A stretch of 64,000 nucleotides of DNA from Viridothelium virens (taxonomy: Eukaryota > Ascomycota > Dothideomycetes > Trypetheliales > Trypetheliaceae), in assembly GCA_010094025.1 (NCBI GenBank), contig ML991797.1, positions 186,001 to 250,000 on the forward strand. Direction: 5' to 3'. Made by a program: the position numbers and the translations under genes. Below the pieces are notes generated by a model, which was given only the letters and a program-made list of their open reading frames with translations, did no database searches and was not told the DNA's origin. Below are positions 1 to 9,977 of the stretch, piece by piece; the first letter of the stretch is position 1; the number at the start of each line of letters is the position of its first letter.

Positions 1-1403
1 CCGAGCGCTCAACGGTGGTACAGCAAGTAGCTTCGGAGCTCCCAGGCCGGGAGGGACAGGTACATTAAAGCCCCAATTTGGCGTTGATGCGGGCGCAGAT
101 GAGGAGGGCGAGAGTCGCGATCGGCGCATATGCACAAAGATGGGGTCCGGGACGTTCAAGTCGAGATGAAATTGTGACTTCGAGGGGTTTGTTAATTAGA
201 AAAACACACTGCATCAAAAACGCTCTACATGTTCAGCTACAATAGCTAAATTCAGCTCCGAAGCAGGGCTGAAAGGCCGAAGAGGAGATGATCCTAACAT
301 CCTAACAGTCCCAAGCCACTGGTAAGAAGGCTAAGAAGGATAAGAAGGATAGCGTTTCTAATCGCGTCTAGCCCGTGCTTCGGGTCGCAGCGAGGACGAT
401 TCACCGTCCAAGCTGGTAGGCCACTGTAGCCGTCTCTCCTCTTCTCTTGCCTCCTCTGACCTGGCCTGTGCGCCATTTCCACTCTGCTTCAGGCTCTGTG
501 TGATGCTGGTTGGCTCGTTTCGCATCCGCTTATTGCGGAACATGGGTGCGTGGTTCTGACGGACTTTAGATTATCTGCGGCACCTGTTGGGGTCACCCCT
601 AGTTGTTTGCTAGGACATGGGGTTATGCTCGTGCGCAGCTCGCCTATCTGCCTCAGGCTCGTCAGACCGGGGCGAAGTTCTCGCAAATATTCACCTTTCA
701 GAAGGCGAGTCTTGCCCAATTCAAATAACGATCCCTATCGGAGTTACAGTCAGGCCTTCCATCCAGGTAATTTCCAGCTGCTAAAGAGTGCGCCATCTAA
801 CAAATAGACAACAAGCCATTCATGTATAGGGACGCCTGCAACGGCCACCGCAGGCGATCGCCTATTATTTGCTTTCCTCGTTCCCCTCACTGGCCCTGCC
901 CGACCCTACCCTACCCGCAGTGGGCATCGCCATGTTTGTGTGTGACAGTGGCGTTGAGCAAAACGGTGCTGTACCCACGGCCAGATTGCCTCCTGGGGTT
1001 TTCTTCGGACGACATGCGGCAACGGTCTTGGCTGATAGCGGAATAGCGTGGCGACGCCAAGGGGTAAAGTGATTGTTCTTGGGAAGGTGCGCGTCATTTT
1101 GTGCCTGTTGTTGAGGATCGACACGGCAACCCGGGCCTGGATGCTCCCCAAATTAAACCAAACCCACCTCTGGTTGAACCATCAGTCAAACCACCCATGG
1201 GGAAACCACGATAATAAAGTGGCAATAGCTAGGTAGAGAAATTGATGAACCGCTGTAAGTCTAGGCAATGCTGTCTGCTCTATAATTCCTCCTCTTTTCT
1301 TCTGCTGATCCCATTTTCCTATAACCTCCAACTTTCTCCTCCAACCGTTTGAGAAGTCTGCTACTGTCGTTTCCGTAAGAACGTTTTGCTGCTCACTTTC
1401 ACC
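1..1403. other. No supportable gene; upstream region of secreted-protein gene
   Basis: Short overlapping open frames occur on both strands, but none has a convincing start, splice signals joining it to another frame, or recognisable protein features. The last 150 bases are pyrimidine-rich (runs of CTCC/TTCTCC), as is common just upstream of fungal start codons, and probably serve as promoter/5' UTR of the gene starting at 1404. An exon of a gene lying left of the window cannot be excluded. Confidence 0.5.
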
Positions 1404-2423
1404 ATGATGCGGGCTTCACTTCTTTTCTCTCTTGCCGTTTCAGGCGTCCATGCCCTTGTCTTTCCACGTCAAGGGACATGCGCTGCCGACGCCTGCCAGC
1501 AGGCGCTCCAGTCGGTCTCGACCGCCAGCTCAGATTGTGCAGCATTCATGGATCCTACCGTCACCAGTACTAATGGCTAGTACGTCATTTCATTTCTGCT
1601 ATTTGCATAAGTCTGAATCACTGTATCACTCCCCAATCCACGGTGGACGCCGCGTCACAGACTGTTACGCTTCTGCAGATCAGAAAACACAACGTGCTGA
1701 TCTCCTTCCCTTTCCAGCACCTTTGTGACTGGCGTCAACTCTCAAATCACCTACTCCACCTCCTTAGTCACAGCGTTTGCCCTATCTCCAGCTCCTACCG
1801 CTGGTGCAGCACGAAGACGCCAGGCCTCCTCCCCCTCACCCCTCGACAACTACACTGTATCCACCTCTGCCACCGCCGGCCACGCTGCGGCAGCCACGCC
1901 CGTACCCACCTACGCCTCCGCCGCGTGCGGCTCGGATCCCACCGCCTACGCCAGCGCCTGCGGCTGCGCCTTCAGCCTAACCGCCACCACGAAAACGAAC
2001 AAGATCTTCACCGCCACCGCGACCGAGACCTCCACCTACACCTACTCGGAGGTTGCGCAGGCAACCCAGACGCTCGCGGCGTGCGACGCCTCAGCCAGCT
2101 ATGGCTACTTTCAGGGCAGCATCGTATGGAATTCTGAGTTCGATGGCGGTGACGTCGGGTTCCAGGTTGGGCAGCCGCACCAGTTGATCTTCCCGAACTC
2201 CACGATGGAGGGGTGCTGCTTGCAGTGCTATCAGTTGGAGAGTGCTGGATGCTTGCAGTATCAGTTCACGCCGGAGAATAGTACGTGTGCCTTGATGGTG
2301 AATGATGGGGCGTGCCCGGATACACCGGAGGGACGGCTACAGGTGCTGCTGTATCCGAATGATGAGAAGCCGTTGGTTGGGGTGGGGACTTGCGACGTTG
2401 AGGTGCAGAACCTCAATGGGTAG
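1404..2423 (+). CDS. Secreted Cys-containing protein with apple/PAN-like C-terminal region
   Basis: Predicted 293-residue secreted protein from two exons (1404-1579 and 1718-2423); the 138-nt intron has a GTACGT donor and TTTCCAG acceptor and joins the frames in phase. The start is the ATG in context TTCACCATG; further in-frame codons upstream are non-ATG. Residues 1-18 form a signal peptide (MMRASLLFSLAVSGVHALV) followed by a PRQ end that resembles a Kex2-type cleavage context. The middle is Thr/Ala/Ser-rich and low complexity with N-glycosylation sequons (NYT). The last ~90 residues hold a Cys cluster (GCCLQCYQ, then spaced Cys) plus further sequons (NST), resembling the apple/PAN-type carbohydrate- or protein-binding fold seen in fungal extracellular proteins. 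Function is unknown; secretion is well supported, the apple/PAN assignment is inference. Confidence 0.8.
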
Positions 2424-3176
2424 ATGCTGCCCGTGCTGAAATGTGAGGAGTAGAGGGGTTTCGATATGACTGAGAAGAGATGGGACGTGCTAAAATATGC
2501 AGATGAGATTTGCTGACGAGAGTAATGCCGCATGGACGATGATACCATTTCGCCACTCCATACGATATCACGGCGACGACACATGTTTCCCTTCTCCATC
2601 AAGATTTATTTCGATACTCGTCCTATTGATTTCTCAGCCAAGCTAGCTGGCTGGAACATGCTAGGCAATCAACAAGGACGAGCCTCTATCTTCGCATGCA
2701 TACTTTGCTTTGCTTCCCTTAACATAATAAGGAGGATTGCTCAATGCTGGAACTCTTTCTTTCTTCTCAAATAGATTTATAGCATATCTCAGTAGATTAG
2801 AAGTCATAATATAAGGAACATCAAACCTTTGAAACTCAGACAAAATGATAGAGTACAGAAAGACGTCAGCTTCGAAATGCAAAGCAATGCAATGCTCGAG
2901 ATCACTACCGATATTCATAGGCGCAAATGATTCTACTATGTAATGTGCATAGTTCGAGCGGAGGATTATACAAGTTCTGGTTTATCTACCTGCATCATCC
3001 GTAACGGTTATTTACTCCCATCCGAGTGACAGATTCAGTTCGCTAATATCTGAGATCTTTGATGTATACATAAAATCATCTACCTCAGAGTGGCTTTTAC
3101 TAACCCAAAATCCCAAAATCTCGATAGTATACATACACTTCCCACCCTCCACCTCAGCACACCCCGAGCCAAACGG
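2424..3176. other. Intergenic between convergent genes, no gene seen
   Basis: The neighbouring genes converge here, so the stretch should hold two 3' UTRs. It is AT-richer than the flanks; the small open frames on both strands have no start context or splice partners. No terminator-like structure stands out. Confidence 0.5.
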
Positions 3177-4702
3177 CTAGGCATTCTTGCTCCTCCTCTT
3201 TCCTTGATTACGTTCCCGATCCTGCACTAGCCAAACATGGGTGTTCCGCTTCTTCCGTGTCTTGTATCCACTCTTGGCTGGTGTCCCCCATGGACTCACG
3301 GGGGGCCGATTCCCCTTCGATTTTCCGCGACCACCGCCGTGAGGATGATCAGCTGCAAATCTGTCGTCAGTGAATACTCCCTTACGAATGCTTCAGGCAG
3401 CGTGACAGTTGATATTATATATCCGAGAATGGAGGAAACAGAGAACGAAAGGGGCAGACAGAGTGGGAAGGGGAACGTACCGGCATTCATCGCCATACCC
3501 CTTACCGATGGCCGCTTATTGAGCCAGCGTGCTCGACCCGCCTTGCCGAGCTGGCGGAAGTGCCAGTGCGGGTTTGAGGCGACGCCGAAGGTGCAGCAGG
3601 CGTCGGGGGAAACCTTGCGGAGCTCGCCGGACTGGAGGCGGATGATAACGTCGAGGAACTCGCCCTTCTTGCGATTCTTCCTCGCGACGGCGGTCGGCTT
3701 CGTGGTTGTCGATGGAACGGCGCGTCCAGTAGAATGGGGAGGGCCGGTGGCGTTGGAGGTGTTGGGGGAGTCAGGGTTGGCGGTCGAGGTCGATAGGGGT
3801 TTACCATCCTTACTCTTCTCCTGCTCTGGCTCAGCGATGGCAGCACTACTGTTACTCTCGTTCGCATTCTCCTCTTTCTTTGTCTTCGGTCGCTCTGTTT
3901 TCGATATCACCGTCGCGTACGTCCCTGCACTCCGACAAAACACACCTCCTCGGTTCACTGCCGATCCGATGTTGAACACCTGACTCCCCATTGGCGCCAT
4001 CCGAATCGGCAAGCAGTTCCCTCTCAACGCCGTTCGTACTGCCAACATACCGGGATCCGGCATGCCTCCCATCTCATCTAGCAACTTCTGCGGTATCCCC
4101 GCCCGGAATGACTCCACCACATCACCTTCCCTCAGCCCATCTGCAGCAATGATGTAGCTCTTTGCCTTCGTCTGATTGTTCTCCAGCAGCGCCAGGTGCG
4201 AGGAGCGATTCGGATCATATTCGATTCGTAGAACGGTATGGGGGCCAGGAGCTTCGCGCTTGTAGTCGACCGTGCGTATTCGTCGGCGGTGACCTCCACC
4301 GCGATGTCGAACGGTCACGCGACCTCGATTGTTGCGTCCACCTTTGCCTTGTCCGATCTTGGGGAAGGTGAGAGGACGATAGGGGCCGCCCTTCCAGAGG
4401 TGGTCGTTTATAGGCCGGCGGAGATGGCGGACACCTGGAGTGCGAGGCTTGTAGGTGCGGAGGGCAAAGGCAGTTTCCTGGCGGCGAGAAGAGGTGGCGG
4501 GTTGCGTAGGTTGAGGTGTTCCATCTGTCTGAAGAGCTTTGGTGGAGGTGTCGGAAGTAGCGACAGTGGGTTGGATGGGAGAGGATGGGGGCGTTGTGGA
4601 TACGGGTTCAACTTTGGTTGCGTACTGTCGGATGAGGCAGGGGAGACAGGTGTGCCTTGATGATGTTGCGACTGAGCGCCAGAATAATTGTGATTGCAGC
4701 AT
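3177..4702 (-). CDS. RML2: Mitochondrial large-subunit ribosomal protein bL2m (Rml2)
   Basis: Protein of 465 residues, the mitochondrial homologue of bacterial L2, an rRNA-binding protein near the peptidyl-transferase centre. Exons 4702-3481 and 3352-3177 flank a 128-nt intron (GTACGT donor, TTTGCAG acceptor). Splicing restores the hallmark [18 protein letters not shown] followed by PVSPWGTP, which the unspliced frame lacks. The N-terminus ([15 protein letters not shown], then basic and hydroxylated residues) is a plausible mitochondrial presequence; the chosen ATG has a good context (TTCACCATG). The OB-like part carries [18 protein letters not shown] and the SH3-like part [10 protein letters not shown] and RSAGTYA. 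An unusual Ser/Thr/Pro/Lys-rich insertion of about 80 residues (roughly 268-347) splits the SH3-like part before [12 protein letters not shown]. Divergent from the cyclin gene. Confidence 0.95.
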
Positions 4703-5767
4703 GGTGAATGGAGGAGTAGTTTTGCTGGCCCAATTGAATGGGCGCAGCGATAGGAATGGATGGTGCTGCAGGTGGAGCTCTGGAGTTGAAGATGTCGTCG
4801 AGAGGATAAAATTTGTGGCCAATCAGACGCGTCAGATGGCCCGCGAGGTTGTGCAGGGATTTTGTACTGAGATGTGCGCAGATGTGCGGAACACACGATC
4901 GAGGCGCCGAAGATGCGCGCAACACGGCCCATACACTTTGTTGTCGTGGAGACGCCGGGCGAGTTTTAAGTGACCATTTTCACCCGCGTAGCCGCCCATC
5001 CTCTCACGACCAGCTCAACAGCAATATCCGAGAAATATTATTGTTTGAAGATTTGTCACTCTACTGCGTCTTGAGAAGAGAGCTGCGGCAGCACTCCAGA
5101 AGCCCTTTTCAGCGAACTGGCCTCGTGGTTTCTTTGAGTTTTGATCCAATACTGTGGGCGCGGTACCTAAGTTAAGCTGGGACCACCCGCACGCATCATT
5201 AGTACCTGAGGTAAACAAGGACGCCGCGTTCCAGAGGCGTAGCCGAGCAAGCCTGACCGAAGCTACCTCACGCCAACCCAGCATCAACAACCTTTGACAA
5301 TTCACGGCGCGCTCACCACCTCTCAACCACCGCTCCAGAAATTCTGCAGTCGTGTCTCCTCGCCTCTCTCTGTCCGTTCTTTGGATACGGATCGGATTTC
5401 ACCTCAATATTCCCCACCGCTGGTCGACGTTCCCCCGCCATTGCTCGAGTGTATGATCGTATCAGAGCTACCTGATATTGTACTTTGATACTTACTGTGT
5501 GCACTTGATGTTATTCAACTGCATCATACGACCATCAACAATCATCTCGAGCTGGGTCTCGTATCTTTGACGATACAGAACTTCTCATCCGCTCAGTGTC
5601 GAGGTTTGTTGACGTCCACACCTTGACGCTTCCAAGATCTGATGCTAACCACCTCCACCTTCAGTACTTGTCTCATATAACAATCAGATCACTTCACTTC
5701 ACCCGTGAAGCTCTCACGTGCCTTCGTGAAGCCACGTGATTCATCTAATATCATCACAATAGACATA
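4703..5767. promoter_or_regulatory. Shared upstream region of RML2 and cyclin B
   Basis: The two flanking genes are divergent, so this 1-kb stretch is a bidirectional control region. Close to the cyclin start are two CACGTG palindromes (5715-5720 and 5733-5738) 12 bases apart, the core of bHLH binding sites. No further gene is apparent. Confidence 0.5.
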
Positions 5768-7481
5768 ATGCCACCTGTAAGCGTTCTCCCTTGGATTGAA
5801 GCACACTCTGATATTGCTCAACCACGTTCGATCTTGGACATTCCTCTCAGCTGATTCGCTTTAATAGGCTCGGACTACTGCGCGTCCGCGTGCTACGAAC
5901 AATGAGAACGATGAGAATGCCGGCACAATACGCTTAACACGCGCCAAAGCAGCAGCTGTCGGCGGCCCGATCGAATCGGGTATTGACGAGGCCAAGAAAC
6001 CACTTGGATCTAAGCGCTCGCAGTCTACACTCTCTAACGGAGCCGCTCCTACAAGGAAACGCGCTGCGCTCGGTGATGTGAGCAACGTTGCCAAGAACGA
6101 CACTCAAAAGACCACTTCTCAGAAGAGCGACGGCAAAGAAAAGGACGTGAAGAAAAGCACAATGGGGAAGACGACTACTGGACTCGTATCTAAGGCTGCA
6201 GCACCAACAAAGATACAAAAACCATCCCGGGCAAACTCGACGCGTTCAATCTTAGGAACTAAAGACAAGAGCGCAGCAGCTGCAGAGTTGAAGAGGCCAG
6301 CAAGCGGATCGGGCGCTGCTGGACATACAGCAAAGAAACGGAACACAGTGTCAACGTCGACAACTGAAGATGAAGACATCTCTCAATCAGCGAATGAGAG
6401 CGTGGCTCCTACAAAGATTGGCAAAGTGGACGTCAACGAGACTAAGACTAGCAAGACAAGCACAACCACCAAGACCACCAAGACCGTTAAGCAAGAAGCC
6501 AGAGTGGAGTCCGTCGATGAATACTTCTCCGTACCGGAGAACGATGAGGAAGTCCGAGATCTCGACGCTGAAGATGCGGAAGATCCGCTCATGGTTGCCG
6601 AGTATGTCCACGAGATCTTCGACTATCTCCAGGAGCTCGAGGTCCAGAATATGCCAAACCCCAATTACATTGACTCCCAGGAAGAGCTTGAGTGGAAGAT
6701 GCGTGGTATCCTTGTTGACTGGCTACTTGAGGTGCATACACGCTTCCGACTCCTGCCCGAAACCCTCTTCCTCGCTGTCAACATTATCGATCGCTTTCTC
6801 AGCCGCAAAGTAGTCCAGCTCGATCGCCTTCAGCTTGTCGGTGTTACCGCCTTGTTCATCGCCTCGAAGTATGAGGAAGTCCTCTCTCCCCACGTCCAAA
6901 ACTTTCGTCATGTTGCCGACGATGGCTTCACAGAAGCCGAGATTCTCTCCGCTGAACGATTCGTCCTTGCTGCCCTCAACTATGACCTGAGCTATCCCAA
7001 CCCTATGAACTTCCTTCGCAGGATAAGCAAAGCGGATCAATATGATATTCAGACGCGTACCCTTGGCAAATATCTGCTGGAGATTGCGTGCTTGGATCAT
7101 CGATTCTTGGCCTACCCTGGAAGCAGGGTCGCGGCTGCTGCCATGTACACGGCAAGACTCGTGTTAGATAGGGGTGACTGGGATGCAACACTCGCGGCCT
7201 ATGCTGGCTACACCGAAGAAGAAATTCAGCCAGTCTTCAAACTCATGGTGCACTACCTCAAGAGCCCTGTTGCTCACGATGCGTTCTTCCGCAAATACGC
7301 GAGCAAGAAGTTCCTCAAAGGTATTTCATCTATATCTTCGCAGGCACATGATCACTGCCATGATTCGCTAACACTATCGAAAGCATCCATCGTCGTACGA
7401 TCCTGGGCCAAGACAAACTATCCTCTCTACCTCGGCAATGATCCCGAGTTCCGCGATGCACCACTTGCAACCAAAGGATGA
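5768..7481 (+). CDS. nimE: G2/mitotic-specific B-type cyclin
   Basis: Regulatory subunit of the mitotic Cdk1 kinase, 519 residues. Exons: 5768-5776, 5868-7320 and 7384-7481. The first exon encodes only MPP. A 91-nt intron (GTAAGC to TTTAATAG) follows; the alternative CAG at 5850 would break the frame. The second intron (63 nt, branch GCTAAC) is a multiple of three without a stop and is recognised because its removal restores KKFLKASIVVRSWAK, the conserved end of fungal B cyclins. A destruction box RAALGDVSN lies at residues 68-76, targeting the protein to the anaphase-promoting complex. A Lys/Ser/Thr-rich linker follows, then two cyclin folds beginning near residue 250; MRGILVDWLLEVH is the diagnostic cyclin-box motif and KYEEVLSP is also conserved. 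The symbol is given by analogy with Aspergillus nimE; S. pombe calls it cdc13. Confidence 0.95.
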
Positions 7482-8800
7482 GACATCCATGTCATAATAG
7501 TAACCTCGCCTTTGCTCTTCGCGCTCGACTCGGCAACCTCATTGCTTCTTTCTCTTGCATGCGTATAGCTTTGTGCTGAACACTGGTGTGCTATGTGATC
7601 TCATGATTTCCCATTTTTACATCTTGCTTACCTGGCGTCGATGACTCCGGCGGTGGAGTCTGGATATTCTTTCTTGGTTTTCCCTTTCTTTCATCGTCTC
7701 TTACCTGCAGCAAAGCTATCAGGCTTTGACCAGGATGTAAACAGCGAGCGAGTGCACGCATGCACCCAATGACCCCCTCATCAAGTACAAGTTTCCCATT
7801 TAGCGCATGTCGATCCAGTACAAAAAACGGAATTCGAGAAGATGTAATGGGATACCATGCAGATTGCTTTGCTTTGCTTGCTGCGTTTCTAGACGTGGCA
7901 CTCGTGTATGGCTTTCTTTTTCTTTTTTCTTTTTGGGAAAGGAGCGGCGATTCCGCACACCTGCATAGCTGGCATTTGGATGGTAGAATGAGTGAGGGGA
8001 GGAAGGGCAGCGAACGGCTCTATCGATAGTGCGAAGAGTGAATGTAGAGCAAATGGGAGACAATCGTATACTTGACTGATGCGCTGCCGTTGATGTGTGT
8101 AAAGAATGGTGGTACTGCGAGCTGCCCAAGACGCGACGTCGAGAATCAAAGATCAAACATTTTGCTCTCATCTGACTGCCCCAGACCTGATCACCAGATA
8201 CAAAAAACAAATATGGAGCTTCTTTACATGCTCTCGGAACGATCCGTACCTAAAGGCTTTGGAAAGGTACGCATGCTTTGTACCTCGGAGATAATCGTTG
8301 TTATGCCGTCATCCCAACCCACTTTCCCAAACATTAGATCTCCGTGCAAACGGTGCATTTGGGCTTTCTTTCGTGTGAATACACAGTTTCCGAATAGATG
8401 AACTCTTTTAGACCTAAGAGCCTTTGAGCTTTAAGGCATTCCTCTCAACGATTAACTCTCACGTCTCCGATCATCACTCAAGCTTGCTTCTTTATCTTAC
8501 ATCTCTAGTCTTCGTCTGTTCCTGGACATTAAGTCACCTTGGCAAGCTAGGAGTTGACCTCCATTTTATCAAGGCTAAAGCAGAATTTGCATGCACTTCG
8601 CTCTAGTCTGAATCGACTAGTTCCTCTGCAGACATCTTGAGAAGCTCTGCTGGCTTAAGACTATCCTCGCAATTGGTACAGCGCACTGAACGAGTATTGA
8701 TACCACCTCTGTATTGCGAAGCAGCTATTTCAATCCGTCACTCATCCTCCACTCATCCCTCCTTTCTCATCTCCAACGACCCCCCAACAAATCCCCAACC
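7482..8800. other. Intergenic, 3' of cyclin and upstream of HIT gene
   Basis: No coding signal is seen on either strand. The cyclin 3' UTR is pyrimidine-rich. The last ~100 bases before the HIT start are strongly C-rich (runs such as CCCCCCAAC), typical for a fungal 5' leader. Confidence 0.5.
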
Positions 8801-9415
8801 ATGTCCTCCTCCCCCCCCGAAGTCCCCATCCACGACCCCGACTGCCAATTCTGCCAAATCGCCACCGCCTACCCACCTCCCCCTTCCGACGCTCCTCACC
8901 CCTCCTGGATCGCAAACACACCCCCCTCACCCACCCTCCCCTTCCAAAACCACACCATCCTCGCCACGCCCACCGTCCTCGCCTTCCTCGACTACTACCG
9001 CATCTCCCCCGGCCACCTCCTGCTCATCCCGCGCGCCCACCACGCAACCCTCGCCTCACTGCCACCCGCCACCGCCGCCGAGCTCGGCCGCTGGCTCCCC
9101 GTGCTCTCGTGCCTGGTGTGTGACGTCGCGGGCGTCAAGGACTGGAATGTGCAGCAGAATAATGGCGCGAGGGCGGGACAGACGGTCGGCCATGTCCACT
9201 TCCATGTCGTGCCCCGCCCCGAGCGGGTTCGGCGGAAGAAGGATAGGGATGTGAGGTGGGCGAGGGCGAGGGGTTTTGAGCCGAGGGAGGAGTTTGAGGA
9301 GGAGGAGGGGGAGGAGATGGCGAGGGGGTTGAGGGAGGGGTTGGGGAGGGAGGTGGAGAGGATGAGGGGAAATGGGGGTGCGGGTGCGGGTGGGGGTGGA
9401 GGGGAGAGGTTGTGA
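8801..9415 (+). CDS. HIT-family (histidine triad) nucleotide hydrolase
   Basis: Single-exon protein of 204 residues. The histidine triad HVHFHVV at residues 131-137 is the catalytic motif of nucleotide phosphoramidases and dinucleoside polyphosphate hydrolases; the middle His is the nucleophile in the family. The N-terminal CQFC near residue 15 matches the zinc-binding CxxC of Hint-like proteins, and the core (ISPGHLLLIPRAH, then NNGARAGQTVGH) is typical. The ATG is preceded by CCAACC and lies just downstream of a C-rich leader; an open extension upstream of it lacks domain similarity. The tail after residue 140 is Arg/Glu- then Gly-rich and probably disordered. The gene shows marked strand asymmetry: C-rich in the first half, G-rich in the last 200 bases. 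Confidence 0.9.
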   Translation: MSSSPPEVPIHDPDCQFCQIATAYPPPPSDAPHPSWIANTPPSPTLPFQNHTILATPTVLAFLDYYRISPGHLLLIPRAHHATLASLPPATAAELGRWLPVLSCLVCDVAGVKDWNVQQNNGARAGQTVGHVHFHVVPRPERVRRKKDRDVRWARARGFEPREEFEEEEGEEMARGLREGLGREVERMRGNGGAGAGGGGGERL

Positions 9416-9977
9416 TGGAGGGGGGTGTGGGTGGGGAAGAGGGGATGATTATGAGTGGGATGTTATTTCTGGGGTATGGCTACCTAGGAAGGAGGTAAAA
9501 ATGCTTCGGGTAGCAGACAGTGAGGACAGGAGCCCAAAAGGTTGCAGACGGGTTGGCCGACGGAGATAAATTCCCTGATAAAAGAGCCTGGAGTCATGGC
9601 AACGTGCAGACCCTTCTCTACACGGCACGCGCTCATTCTACATTTATGGATTGGCCGTTCCAATGACTCTTGATCAAAAATTGGATACACTGAGATCAAA
9701 AAAGGTATTTTCTTCTCATGGAATCCAAAGGGAAAAGATGCTCGGTGGCAGGCTCGAAATCAAGGAGCGCAAGGGAGTCAGCTTGATATCCGATGCATCC
9801 AAACCGACATAATGCATTCAACGTCAAAGCCAGGGATCATGGGCGTGATACTGATATACGGAAATAGATGGAAGGATACTGAGATCCAGCATAGATTAAA
9901 CGTATGCGGTAAATAGACAAATGCCACGCTGATGCTCCGAGAAACAAGAATTAAGAAAATCTAACCATCATAACGTT
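9416..9977. other. Intergenic between convergent genes
   Basis: The HIT gene and the permease converge on this stretch. It starts G-rich, continuing the skew of the HIT gene, and then becomes AT-rich. No open frame with coding features is seen. Confidence 0.5.

Noticed and set aside
1643-2137. 164-codon plus-strand frame overlapping the first gene
   Set aside because: Alternative frame across the intron and the Ala/Thr-rich exon; the spliced reading with signal peptide is better supported.
3237-3983. 248-codon plus-strand frame
   Set aside because: Antisense to bL2m, whose family motifs on the minus strand are unmistakable; the plus frame has no features.
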